Positions 9,946-20,634 of a stretch of DNA of 64,000 nucleotides are shown piece by piece; within the stretch, counting starts at the first letter, position 1, and every line of letters starts with the position of its first letter. The stretch covers positions 1,488,001 through 1,552,000 of the forward strand of contig CATNEN010000038.1 in NCBI GenBank assembly GCA_950097015.1. Reading direction: 5' to 3'. Made by a program: the position numbers and the translations under genes. The notes under the pieces were generated by a model. It saw only the letters and a list, made by a program, of their open reading frames with translations, searched no databases and was not told the DNA's origin. This DNA comes from Macrostomum hystrix. Taxonomy: Eukaryota > Platyhelminthes > Macrostomidae.

Positions 9946-12900
9946 TTACTGAGCAGACGGCCGCTTCACAAACAACAGATGAGCATCCTTGGCTGAGTCG
10001 TTACCTCTAGGAGAAGGCTGAGCGCCAATGTCCTTGGCGAAGGTGGTGATTCGGTCCGCAAACTGAGACACGTGCTCTGGCCGCAGCTCCAGCATGTAAC
10101 TGAGGTGAATGAAAAAGATTTCACTTCTACCTTCGTTTGTTAATGAAATAATCTAACACAGCTAAATACCTTAACTAAATTTTCAAATTCTAAATCCACA
10201 TGGATACAGTACACAGTACATACAGAACATCTGCCCTGACTTTCAGGCAGTGTACGCACTCACTGTGCCTTTAGGGTTGGCCACTTATGGGCGTAAATTG
10301 CACGACAAGCCTCCAAGCCTTCGCTCCGCGGCTGCGCCCCAAATGAATGCGGCCTCGCCGAGGAATCGAGCTCAGGGACGTTGGTGAAAGGGTCAAACCA
10401 ATGAGTCATAGAGCATGAACTCACAGCGCTGACTCCACAGTCAGGACAGCGTTGTCAGCCAGCAATTGTGCCACTCCCGGCTCGGCCAACAGGTGGGCGG
10501 TGCTGTTTGAGAAGCTGGCCAATTGAATTTGGCCGCGATATTTCGCTTTGTTGGCGAGGGTTGCCAGGCTGCCCAGGGGCAGGAATGTGACAGTGACGTC
10601 ATCGACGGACAGCAAGCCGGCTGAAGATTGGCGGTGTTATTGTTGCCAGGCATGAGATTGTCACTGAGATTTTGAATACGCCTGAACCAGACTAATAAGT
10701 TTATGTAGGACCTTAGCCACTACTGATGCTAACGCATAGGCGTCAACCAGTTCTGCTGATGATCCTTCATGGGGCCTGAACCTCTCATGATGATCCTTCA
10801 TGGGGCCTGAACCTCTCATGATGATCCTTCATGGGGCCTGAACCTCTCATGATGATCCTTCATGGGGCCTGAACCTCTCATGATGATCCTTCATGGGGCC
10901 TGAACCTCTCATGATGATCCTTCATGGGGCCTGAACCTCTCATGATGATCCTTCATGGGGCCTGAACCTCTCATGATGATCCTTCATGGGGCCTGAACCT
11001 CTCATGATGATCCTTCATGGGGCCTGAACCTCTCATGATGATCCTTCATGGGGCCTGAAACTCTCATGATGATCCTTCATGGGGCCTGAACCTCTCATGA
11101 TGATCCTTCATGGGGCCTGAAACTCTCATGATGATCCTTCATGGGGCCTGAATCTCTAATGATGATCCTTCATGGGGCCTGAACCTCTAATGAAGATCCT
11201 TCATGGGGCCTGAACCTCTCATGATGATCCTTCATGGGGCCTGAATCTCTAATGATGATCCTTCATGGGGCCTGAACCTCTAATGATGATCCTTCATGGG
11301 GCCTGAAACTCTCATGATGATCCTTCATGGGGCCTGAACCTCTCATGAAGATCCTTCATGGGGCCTGAATCTCTAATGATGATCCTTCATGGGGCCTGAA
11401 CCTCTCATGATGATCCTTCATGGGGCCTGAACCTCTCATGATGATCCTTCATGGGGCCTGAACCTCTAATGAAGATCCTTCATGGGGCCTGAACCTCTCA
11501 TGATGATCCTTCATGGGGCCTGAACCTCTCATGATGATCCTTCATGGGGCCTGAACCTCTCATGATGATCCTTCATGGGGCCTGAACCTCGCATGATGAT
11601 CCTTCATGGGGCCTGAACCTCTCATGATGATCCTTCATGGGGCCTGAACCTCTCATGATGATCCTTCATGGGGACTGAACCTCTAATGATACTTTATGGG
11701 GCCTGAACCGGTACTTAGGTTTCGGAACATGTCCTGAGCATCCTGCATCATGAAATCTGAACCTGTTCTCAGGTACCTTCAAATCCCGCTAGATATTATA
11801 GCAAACGACAAACCTAAGCTGTTGTCTCCATCTCCGCCTGTCTCTGCCACCGTCGGCGTGGCCGTTTCCAAACTAGAAGCTTCAGCTTCAGCCTCCGCCT
11901 CGTTGACCTCGGCAACCCTGTCTGCAACCGAGCCGGCTGTCACCTGCTGGTACCTGGTCCCAGTACGCATCTCGTGCATCACGCTGCAGACATTGAATTC
12001 GCACACGGAAGCCACAGTGTTCACCCGCTGGCCATTCGCTGTTCGATCAAAATCCGGCCATTCGGAGGCCAGGCCCCAGCCCAGGTAGGGGCTGCACACA
12101 ATGTCACCCCAGTAGCCTCGCCTGGCGTGCCGCTCGCCGCCCACGCTAAACACGGCGCCGCTGCACAATGTCCTATTTGAGGCATCGTAGGCGCCATCTC
12201 GCAGACGGTAGGCCACACCTTTGGAGCGCCAGTGCAGGTACTCGGGCCGGCTAATCATCTGACCGCCTGGCCGCTCGCACAGCCGCATCTGGTGATCCCA
12301 GTCGAACACGTTGGGAATGGCGTCGTATCTGCGATGGGCAGCGATGGATTTGGGATTTCTAATCCTCAGATTCTGATCCCAATACAACCCTACCTGATCC
12401 TCAGATTCTTCTACCTGATCATCAGATTCTTCTACCTGATCCTCAGATTCTTCTACCTGATCATCAGATTCTTCTACCTGATCCTCAGATTCTTCTACCT
12501 GATCCTCAGATTCTCCTACCTGATCCTCAGATTCTGATCCCAATACAACCCTACCTGATCCTCAGATTCTTCTACCTGATCATCAGATTCTTCTACCTGA
12601 TCCTCAGATTCTTCTACCTGATCATCAGATTCTTCTACCTGATCCTCAGATTCTTCTACCTGATCATCAGATTCTTCTACCTGATCATCAGATTCTTCTA
12701 CCTGATCCTCAGATTCTCCTACCTGATCATCAGATTCTTCTACCTGATCCTCAGATTCTCCTACCTGATCCTCAGATTCTTCTACCTGATCCTCAGATTC
12801 TTCTACCTGATCCTCAGATACTTCTACCTGATCCTCAGATACTTCTACCAGATCCTCAGATACTTTTACCAGATCCTCAGATACTTCTACCAGATCCTCA

Positions 12901-13699
12901 GATACTTCTACCAGATCCTCAGATACTTCTACCTGATCCCAAAATTATCCTACCTGATCCTCATTTTCTCCAACCCCCTAAGATTGTCTCAACTAATCTA
13001 GGATTATCTCAAAAGAACAGCTATACATTTCTCCACCAGATTTTTCTACTGAATCTCTAAACCGTCAAACACGTGACCCGTGAAGTCACGTGACCTCTGA
13101 CACCTCCCAGATCCTCACCTGACCCCCAGGTGCTGCCTGAGCCGCAGATCCCAGCACAGCTGAGCATCGAATCCCCTCCTATCAGTGAGGCCGAGTCGCC
13201 AGAACTTGAGCACGGCTTCCATGACGTCTCGCTCGCGAAATTTCAACTCCCCCAGCTGCAGCAGAGGCATTTCCCGCTGGCAGAACTCGGCATCAGTTAC
13301 TAGGCGAATGAGCAGCGGGCACAGACGGCTGACGTAATCCATAGTCTGTTCACGAACCAGCATGTTGCCGTGCAATTCCAGGAACAGTTCGGCCCGCTCC
13401 TGTACGCTAGCCTTCGAATCCAAGCACAGCACCAGTTGTAGCATGGCTCGGCAGTACAGGCTGCAGTCGGTTTCTAGGACAAAGATTTTCAAAGGTCGAT
13501 TCAACTGGTGCCGCCTCCTTCTGGCCAGGGTGGTGAGCAGGTGTCTTTGATCACCTGAGCCAACAATGAGCATGGTCTCAGCTGGTTGAGCAGCTGTGCC
13601 AGAGTTTGCATCCAGCCAGACCTGTTGCAGATCCAAAGCAGGACTGAAGCCCCACCAGGTGATGCTGCCTAAGCCGCTTTCAATACTTTGACTGTCCAT
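9946..13699 (-). CDS. DNAAF3: Dynein axonemal assembly factor 3
   Basis: Four exons in transcript order: 13699-13119, 12328-11814, 10620-10425 and 10099-9946. All junctions are GT-AG and in frame, giving 481 aa. The N-terminal block has the family signatures ITWWGFSPALDLQ, a GSGDQRHLLTTL motif like that of methyltransferase-related folds, and ELKFRERDVMEAVLKFWR. Exon 2 has the most conserved DNAAF3 segment: VFDWDHQMRL, then EYLHWRSKGVAYRLRDG, RGYWGDIV and TANGQRV. Exon 3 has VTFLPLGSL and exon 4 the C-terminal helix region. DNAAF3 acts in the cytoplasm to pre-assemble inner and outer arm dyneins, so the organism has motile cilia. Introns 1 and 2 are filled with minisatellites and intron 3 holds a SINE fragment. 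The disordered tail of the human protein is missing. Confidence 0.95.
10222..10405 (-). mobile_element. SINE family 2 fragment in DNAAF3 intron 3
   Basis: Minus-strand match to the 5' half of family 2: a head with 'GATTCCTCGGCGAGGCC', then 'TTTGGGGCGCAGCCGCGGAG' and 'GCAATTTACGCCC'. It ends about 20 bases short of DNAAF3 exon 3. Confidence 0.75.
10755..11715. repeat. Minisatellite, 31-bp unit, in DNAAF3 intron 2
   Basis: About 31 head-to-tail copies of a 31-bp unit containing 'TGATGATCCTTCATGGGGCC' and 'TGAACCTCTCA'. Copies are very uniform. Scattered variants (AATCTCTAA, AAACTCTCA, GAAGATCC) recur in several units, which points to conversion or block duplication. It fills most of intron 2. 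Confidence 0.95.
12352..12960. repeat. Minisatellite, 21-bp unit, in DNAAF3 intron 1
   Basis: About 28 copies of a 21-bp unit, 'CCTGATCCTCAGATTCTTC' plus TA. Variants have ATC for CTC; those near 12820-12930 have ATACTTCTACCAG. Because 21 is a multiple of three, the minus strand stays open as an acidic heptad repeat (EDQVEES / DDQVEES). That frame runs directly into DNAAF3 exon 2. Confidence 0.95.
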
Positions 13700-13974
13700 G
13701 GACAGGCTGTAATTTTTGTCAGCGTGCGAGTGCTAACTGGGAAAATTTCTAGGAACCTCCTTCTAATAATAGAGTTTAAATAAAAAAGCTGAACAGAAAC
13801 GGTTGGCAAAAAAAGAAACATTTTTTAATAAAAACGAATAAAAATGCTTTGTATTTAATAAACTTTAACTAGAAATGCAATTAATAAAAAAACTTAAAAT
13901 CTAAATCAACTAAGTAAACTCGCACTTTGCTGAAAATATTCCAACCCAACTGAGGCAATTTAACCCCACATAGG
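13700..13974. other. DNAAF3 5' flank
   Basis: AT-rich flank between the start of DNAAF3 and the 3' end of the SAMM50-like gene. It presumably contains the DNAAF3 promoter; no specific element was recognised. Confidence 0.3.
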
Positions 13975-14245
13975 TCACTCAGATCCTACTGAGGCCACTC
14001 AGATCCCACTGAGGTCACTCTGATCCTACTGAGGTCACTCTGATACCACTGAGGTCACTCTGATCCCACTGAGGTCACTCTGATCCCACTGAGGTCACTC
14101 TGATCCCACTGAGGTCACTCTGAACCCGGTTTCGGCGGCGCCACCCTGATCCCACTGAAAGCATTCAGACCCCACTGAGGCCACCGGCCTGATCCCACTG
14201 AGGCCACTCTGATCCCACTGAGGCCACTTGGATCCCACATAGGTC
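13975..14245. repeat. Minisatellite, ~20-bp unit, 3' of SAMM50-like gene
   Basis: About 13 copies of 'GATCCCACTGAGGTCACTCT', with an interruption near 14130 ('GGTTTCGGCGGCGCC'). It starts within 15 bases of the SAMM50-like stop codon and so probably lies in its 3' UTR or terminator region. Confidence 0.9.
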
Positions 14246-14254
14246 ACTCTAAAC

Positions 14255-17200
14255 CTAGTACTCAGCCAGCAGGGTCACAGAGAGTCCAGCCTGAGCAGCA
14301 TCCGTGGCAAACTTGGACAAAGGTGGCCAGCACAAATTCACTTCCAGACGCGCTGGTCCGATGTCCTCGGCTATCGAAGGTCCAGCAGCTGCGGGCAGGG
14401 GACAGGCCAGGCCGACGCCGCGACCGAGGCCGAGGCCGACGCCGGCATCATCGGAGTCGACAATGCCGGCGTCGACAAAGGCGCGCAGGCGAAGACTCGG
14501 CGGCAGGCAGCGAGCAAGCAGCATCGGCGGCGCCGCCGAAACCTCCAGGCCGACGGACAGCCGGGTGAAGCCGCCGAGGTAGCGCAGGCCAAAGAATTGG
14601 CGACAGTCGCCAGCGCCCCAGTCCGCTAGCGGGCCGGGATGGCTGGGGCCGGCTCGGTTGGGCGCGAAACCGCGAACGCCTGCGGTGGGAAGTTGACAGT
14701 TCACAGTTAACAAGAAACTGACAGGTGAGATTGACAGGTGAGATTTTGATACTGAGAGGTGACAGGTGACAGGTAAGAGTCTCAGTGACTCTGAACCTCA
14801 ACTCATTGGGTGGTGACTGAGTCCCACCAGTCTGACAGGTGACACTATGATACTCACAGGGAAAGTTATGAAACAGACAGGTGAGACTATGAGACTAACG
14901 GGTGAGATTATGAGTGACAGGTGGGACTATGAGACTGACACGTGAGATAATGATACTGACAGGTGAGATGACGAGAGTGACAGGTGACACTATAATACTG
15001 ACACGTGAGATAATGAGACTGACAGGTGAGATGACGAGAGTGACAGGTGAGACTATGATACTAACGGGTGAGATTATGAGAGTGACAGGTGGGACTATGA
15101 GACTGACACGTGAGATAATGAGACTGACAGGTGAGATGACGAGAGTGACAGGTGAGATGACGAGAGTGACAGGTGAGACTATAATACTGACACGTGAGAT
15201 AATGAGACTGACAGGTGAGATGACGAGAGTGACAGGTGAGACTATGATACTAACGGGTGAGATGACGAGAGTGACACGTGGGACTATGAGACTGACACGT
15301 GAGATAATGAGACTGACAGGTGAGATGACGAGAGTGACAGGTGAGACTACGATACTGACACGTGAGATGAGGAGACTGACAGGTAGACTATGAGAGTTAC
15401 AGATGAGACTATGAGACTACCCTTAACACGAAAGACGGTATCAGAAGTGTGTTAATACCCTAAATAATGATGAATATTTTACCAGCCACAGCTCCGCCGA
15501 ATGGAAACCGATCCTCAAACGGAGTCAAATGGTCGGCGCCGAAGCACTTGTTGAAGTCGAATCGAAGGCCAAGCGATGGCGAGCAATGGCCCAGTAGAGA
15601 CTGCAGTGGGAGGCGCCAAACTATCTAGAATGCAAATATGGAGCAGTTTGAGTCAATTGGTGGATCAACAGTAGGAATACCAAGCCATTTTGCAGCCTGT
15701 TTTTATACCTGGGGGGTGAGAGTCTCCCTTCCTGACAAATTTTAGACAATAATCAGGCCACCAACTCTTCAGACCGTCGAGATATTCAACGGTTCTAGCC
15801 GAAGGTCAGATTTTCCCCCAAAAGAGCAAGTGTATTTCAGTGCCTTGCCAGGCCTTCAAAATTGATCAGCATGTCACACGAACGTGCCTGCATCATCTCC
15901 GTCTTCGGTGGTCACCCGCCTTGATCTTGACGGAGCTGCTGTACATTCAACAAGTGACACCAGCCGACTATGGACACCCTGATGCAAATTTCTCTCTTTT
16001 CGGCTGATCAAGTCTCAATATGGGACGAAGCTTAACAACAGGACCTTCGCCTAGTCTGTCAACCAATCAGTCACCACCCCGAAGCCGTCAGCACCGTCAG
16101 CAGGGTGCCTCCAGCTGGCTACGGAGTCTCTATAGCTAATTTCTCTACTTTCGCTGATCAAGCCTCGATATTGGACTACACTTAACTACTGCTTCTTGAA
16201 GGTCCAGCAGCTCCGTCTAGATAAAGGTCGGTGAGCACAGAAGTCGGAGATGATGCAGGCGCTTGACGCTTGCTTTGAAGGCCTGGCATGGCCTTTGGGT
16301 GCAGCGCAATTAATTTTCAGGGGGCCCCTTTGTAGTTCGACTGTTGATTGATACCTTACAGTCAGTAAAGTAGGTATAGTCTGAACTCACAGGCCAACTC
16401 ACCTGAGCTGTAGTCCGATGACTCAGCACCAGGCCCAGCAGAAGCTGGCCATTGTTCTGACCTGGCCGAGCTTCAAAAGCGACAAGCTCGTTGCTGACTC
16501 GAATCAACCAGCCGAGACTGGGCACCGCAGGGCAGTCCCGGCTGTCCCACTCCGAGCTGTGACGCAGCGACAGGCGCCAGGCTTCGGGCAGTTCAACAAC
16601 TTCTTCTTCCGGATTCGAAGCTGCGACGATGGCAGCGACGGCTTCCTCGGGAGTCAATGCCAACCGGCGTAGAGAGCCGTCCAGCAGTAGGGAATGGCGG
16701 TGGCGGATGCGGCGGAGGTCGGAAGAGCGCGCCGCGGGAGTCGGGTCCGCATAGCGGAGGCCGCAGAAGCTGTGCCGGCTGCGGTTCTGGGAGGAATTTT
16801 CCGTGTGGGACATTTGAACTAATAAAATGACTGGCAAATAATCCTATCTGTTAGCAAGTTTGCAACTTATCTTTTTAAGTAATAAGGCAAGCAATTGGTT
16901 TATTAATTTTTATTTTAACTAGCAAATGATTTCCAGATTTTCCATAGAAGATGGCAGCATAAGCAGTCCAACTGAACCAATCTGAACCAAGAAAAGCGTT
17001 TGAGTAGTCATAGATATGCTTGAGTAGTCAGAAAAGCGTTTCAGTAGTCAGAGAAGCGCTTGAGTAGTCAGAGAAGGGCTTGAGTAGTCAGAGAAGGGCT
17101 TGAGTAGTCAGAGAAGTGCTTGAGTAGTCAGAGAAGTGCTTGAGTAGTCAGAGAAGTGCTTGAGTAGTCAGAGAAGGGCTTGAGTAGTCAGAGAAGGGCT

Positions 17201-18437
17201 TGAGTAGTCAGAGAAGCGTTTGAGTAGTCAGAAAAGCGTTTGAGCAGTCCGTGAAGCGTTTCAGTCATCAGAGAAGCGTTTGAGTAGTCAGAGAAGCGTT
17301 TGAGCTGTCAGAGAAGTGCTTGAGTAGTCAGAGAAGTGCTTGAGTAGTCAGAGAAGCGTATGAGCAGTCAGAGAAGCGTTTTAGTCAATAGAGAAGCGTA
17401 TGAGCAGTCAGAGAAGCGTTTTAGTCATCAGAGAAGCGTTTGAGCAGTCAGAGAAGCGTTTTAGTCATCAGAGAAGCGTTTGAGCAGTCAGAATAAGTGC
17501 TTGAGTAGTCAGAGAAGTGCTTGAGTAGTCAGAGAAGTTCTTGAGTAGTCAGAGAAGTTCTTGAGTAGTCAGAGAAGTGCTTGAGTTTTCAGAGAAGTGC
17601 TTGAGTTGTCAGAGAAGTGCTTGAGTAGTCAGAGAAGTTCTTGAGTAGTCAGAGAAGTGCTTGAGTAGTCAGAGAAGTTCTTGAGTAGTCAGAGAAGTGC
17701 TTGAGTAGTCAGAGAAGTGCTTGAGTTGTCAGAGAAGTGCTTGAGTAGTCAGAGAAGTTCTTGAGTAGTCAGAGAAGTGCTTGAGTTGTCAGAGATGTGC
17801 TTGAGTAGACAGAGAAGTGCTTGAGTTGTCAGAGAAGTGCTTGAGTTGTCAGAGATGTGCTTGAGTAGTCAGAGAAGTGCTTGAGTTGTCAGAGAAGTTC
17901 TTGAGTAGTCAGAGAAGTGCTTGAGTTGTCAGAGAAGTGCTTGAGTTGTCAGAGAAGTGCTTGAGTAGTCAGAGAAGTGCTTGAGTTGTCAGAGAAGTGC
18001 TTGAGTAGACAGAGAATCGTTTTCGTAGCCAGAGAAGCATCATTTTAGTAGTCTATTGCCTTGGACTGCAGGTGATAAAAGAGGCTGAGTCTACTTACCA
18101 GAACAGCAGCATAGTCTAACACTGTCCGATCCAGCCCTAGGCCAGCAACAAATCGCCAGTTAGCCAGCCAGCCAGGCCAGTTCCGAGCCTCCTGATTGGC
18201 CAGGTTGTAGATCAGAGGCGACTCGAGCCACACCCTGCCAGCCAGACTGTCCTGCTGACCAATCAGGGCGGTGGTCCACAGGCGCCACGGCCGATTCAGC
18301 TGCAGCCATCTGGACAGAGCAACGCCAGCAGCCAATTCAACAGTGGCTGCGCCGCCAGTTCCGCTGGCAGCAACTGCACCGCTGCGACAGGTCAAAGGCG
18401 GCGGTGGCTGCTGCTGCTGCTCCTGCTTCCGCTGCTG
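14255..18437 (-). CDS. SAMM50: SAMM50-like outer-membrane beta-barrel assembly protein (N-terminus not found)
   Basis: Four exons in transcript order: 18437-18099, 16786-16403, 15624-15483 and 14679-14255. Every junction is GT-AG and in frame, giving at least 429 aa. The Omp85-type barrel is recognised from SSEWDSRDCPAVPSLGWL (matching the DSRNS...LPRRG strand of Sam50), then FEDRFPFGGAVAGVRGF, which contains the conserved DRF.LGG and (S/V)RGF loop-6 motif. The last strands are rich in Gly and hydrophobics and end LSVTLLAEY. SAM50 inserts beta-barrel proteins into the mitochondrial outer membrane. The N-terminal POTRA domain was not found: upstream of 18437 the frame meets a stop and the next gene is TRMT10. 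Its exons are beyond that gene, too short to see, or absent. The sequence is strongly diverged and Ala/Gly-rich. All three introns are dominated by repeats. Confidence 0.75.
14820..15425. repeat. Minisatellite, ~21-bp unit, in SAMM50-like intron
   Basis: About 28 copies of 'GAGACTGACAGGTGAGAT' plus three bases. Several unit types alternate (GATGACGAGAGTGACAGGT, GAGATAATGAGACTGAC), giving a higher-order pattern. The plus strand stays open as a seven-residue repeat (TGEMTRV); this is judged non-coding. Confidence 0.9.
15843..16291. mobile_element. Foldback (inverted-repeat) dispersed element
   Basis: Two long imperfect inverted arms lie at about 15843-15946 and about 16204-16291. Shared segments include 'GCCAGGCCTTCAAA', 'GCCTGCATCATCTCC' and 'GACGGAGCTGCTG' and their complements. 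The spacer also contains a direct repeat ('AATTTCTCT...CGCTGATCAAG'). A related copy lies at 42535-42860. No coding capacity was seen. It sits in a SAMM50-like intron. Confidence 0.6.
16980..18045. repeat. Minisatellite, 20-bp unit, in SAMM50-like intron
   Basis: About 52 copies of 'TGAGTAGTCAGAGAAGTGCT', one of the longest arrays in the window. The final trinucleotides vary (GTGCT, GTTCT, GGGCT, GCGTT), and blocks of one variant cluster. The array ends about 55 bases from the exon at 18099. Confidence 0.95.
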
Positions 18438-18479
18438 CTGGAATTCAAAAAATAAATAAATACGACTTGATTATGTATG

Positions 18480-18955
18480 TTGGGATTTAAACTGGTGGGA
18501 TTAGGAATATAAATGATAAGATTGGGATTGGAACGGATAGGATTGGTAATGGAACTAATGGGATTTGGAATGGAGCTGATGGGATTAGGATTGGAGCTCA
18601 TGAGATTGGGATTGGAGCTGATGGGATTGGGAATGGAACTAATGGGATTTGGATTGGAGCTGATGGGATTGGGAATGGAACTAATGGGATTTGGATTGGA
18701 GCTGATGGGATTAGGATTGGAGCTCATGAGATTGGGATTGGAGCTGATGGGATTGGGATTGGAGCTGATGGGATTGAAAATGGAGCTCATGGGATTGGGA
18801 TTGGAACTGATGGGATTGGGATTGGAGCTGATGGGATTGGGATTGGAGCTGATGGGATTGAAAATGGAGCTCATTGGATTGGGATGGGAACTGATGGGAT
18901 TGGGATTAAAAATGATCTCATTGTGATTTTAACTGATGGATTGGGATCAAAATGA
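18480..18955. repeat. Minisatellite, ~21-bp unit, upstream of SAMM50-like exon
   Basis: About 22 copies of 'GATGGGATTGGGATTGGAGCT', with variants carrying GGAATGGAACTAAT or TTGAAAATGGAGCTC. Both strands stay open as heptapeptide repeats; these are judged non-coding. Confidence 0.9.
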
Positions 18956-19174
18956 TGAGATTTATTTGAGAACACTCATAAATATTATATCTGTATGAGA
19001 ACTAATAAGACTATGCACCTTGACTTGGAATATCACAAATAGAACTAAAAACTCGCAACAAATGCCTATAAAATTCCATTAGCAAATCCAACAAGGACTA
19101 AGAATGTATGTTTTGCAGTAATATACTTAATAAAAAGCTGCACAATTGATTACTAACAGCCGGTCAAATCAGTT

Positions 19175-19180
19175 TATTTA
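19175..19180 (-). terminator. Candidate polyadenylation signal of TRMT10
   Basis: AATAAA on the minus strand, about 40 bases after the TRMT10 stop codon. Confidence 0.45.
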
Positions 19181-19217
19181 GTTCCGTGAAAGTTGTCGAT
19201 AACTTTTCCAAACTTAA

Positions 19218-20057
19218 TCACGCATTGTCAGTGCTAGACACTTCAGGCTTTACTTCAGCAGCAGCAGGTGCATCACCGTCATCATCTTGCACAATCTTTC
19301 GCTTGGGCACAACCGTGCGCAGCGCTTCACCCCAATCCCCGCAATTGGAATAGGTGAGCAGCAGATTAAACACCTGGTCTACTGTAAGCACTCTGCGGGA
19401 GTTCAGACGAATGTGTTGCGCGATGGGCAGCTGAGCGGTGCGCAAGCCAAGGGTTTTGGCCAGCTGGTAGCAATGACTGGGATAATGGTTGTGATCGACC
19501 AGGCCGCCAATAATGTACACGCAGTCGTCACTCAGAGTATCCAAAATAGTTTCAGATTCGCTGCACAGATAAACTAATTGTTCGCGCGGAAACAAACTCA
19601 GGTAAGACTCTTCGCGCCAATGCAAATCCCAATTTAGATAATCGTTGGAGCCGATGCCTTTCAGTTTTTCTAACAGTTTTCCGCCCAAGTCTGTGACATA
19701 GAGCTGCATGGGAGACGAGCTGCGCCTATTGTAACCATAGCAATGCTGCAGCTGGTTGAACAGCTTGCAAACATCTCCAATAGGCATGAGCGAGTCGAAT
19801 GAGCAGTCAATGACAACCCTAACACGGCAGGCACTGTCGCTCATACTATTGGCTGCAGCTTTCGTCAGCCGTTTGCCTTTCCGCTGCGGTTTCTGGCCAG
19901 ATTCCTTCAGCTGCTGCCTCTTGGCTTTACGGAGGGCCTTGACTATCTCACGCTTCTTGAGCTTCTTCTGAGCTCGCTTTGACAACGGCTTAGCCTGCTC
20001 TGCGAGCTCTGAGCTAGGGTCTGACTGTGCCATGGCACTGTCTGATTGGTCTGACAT
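19218..20057 (-). CDS. TRMT10A: tRNA (guanine-N1)-methyltransferase, TRMT10 family (SPOUT)
   Basis: 279 aa in a single exon. The N-terminus is a charged Lys/Arg-rich helix (KRAQKKLKKREIVKALRK), as in cytosolic TRMT10 proteins. The SPOUT methyltransferase domain (residues about 75-255) has the family motifs VVIDCSFDSLM, QLYVTDLGG, LVYLCSES (SAM-pocket loop), YIIGGLVDHN with the catalytic-loop Asp, TAQLPI and NSRRVLTVDQVFNLLL. TRMT10 methylates N1 of purine 9 in tRNAs. The match is closest in style to TRMT10A, which acts in the nucleus/cytosol, rather than mitochondrial TRMT10C, but A versus B was not resolved. The acidic C-terminal tail (DDDGDA) is short. The start is the first ATG, followed closely by a second at residue 9. 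Confidence 0.92.
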   Translation of the reverse strand: MSDQSDSAMAQSDPSSELAEQAKPLSKRAQKKLKKREIVKALRKAKRQQLKESGQKPQRKGKRLTKAAANSMSDSACRVRVVIDCSFDSLMPIGDVCKLFNQLQHCYGYNRRSSSPMQLYVTDLGGKLLEKLKGIGSNDYLNWDLHWREESYLSLFPREQLVYLCSESETILDTLSDDCVYIIGGLVDHNHYPSHCYQLAKTLGLRTAQLPIAQHIRLNSRRVLTVDQVFNLLLTYSNCGDWGEALRTVVPKRKIVQDDDGDAPAAAEVKPEVSSTDNA

Positions 20058-20292
20058 TGTTTGGCAATGGCTGCAAATTGATCATTGGTTGATATGCATC
20101 GTGATTGGCTGATAAGGTAGGGAAGATAGGAAGTAAACTTGTGATTTACTCAGAATACAAGTATCTGTATGAAATACAAATATGACATATATGACAAATA
20201 TGACATAAGCCTAGTCCTCTGGTGACACCCAAAATAAGTCAATTGAGCAGAGTAACTAGATACAACTGTCACTAATAGCATTGAATAAAATA

Positions 20293-20580
20293 AATAATAA
20301 TTATAACTGATTACACCTGCCCCAATAGGGCCAGATGTGCAGCCAACAACACAGGTGCAACTTTTGTGCAGGGCATGTGAAGACTATGTACAGCTGTTCA
20401 GACTATGAACTGGGGGATGCCACACCCACCCTCAATTACCCCAGCTAATGCTGGTACCTATTCAACAGCTGGGTGAACTCAATTAATGTTGAGTTAAGTG
20501 TTTTGCTAGCAGGACACATTCTTCAAGTTTGAGTTGGGAATCAAAAACACAACTTTCAAGCCATGAGTATCAGACAACTT
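20293..20580 (-). mobile_element. SINE family 1, near full-length, diverged
   Basis: Covers the AT-rich tail ('AATAATAATTATAAC' at the left), the body ('GGCATCCCCCAGTTCATAG', 'CACCCAGCTGTTGAATAGG') and a worn tRNA-like head at the right. It lies upstream of TRMT10 in the same orientation. Confidence 0.7.
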
Positions 20581-20634
20581 GCCAGAGATATAGCTAGAGG
20601 TTCTATATAATCTAGAAAATTATTTTAAAAGCTG

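Noticed and set aside
14914-15393. 159-codon plus-strand frame with TGEMTRV repeats
   Set aside because: Reading of the 21-bp array in a SAMM50-like intron, with no flanking coding sequence on that strand.
18392-18926. Repeat-protein frames (ISSNPNP and MELMGLG types)
   Set aside because: 21-bp array. The minus frame that reaches the SAMM50-like exon is not in that exon's reading frame.
10755-18955. Possible CRISPR arrays
   Set aside because: The repeats are directly adjacent, without unique spacers, and the genome is eukaryotic. These are minisatellites.
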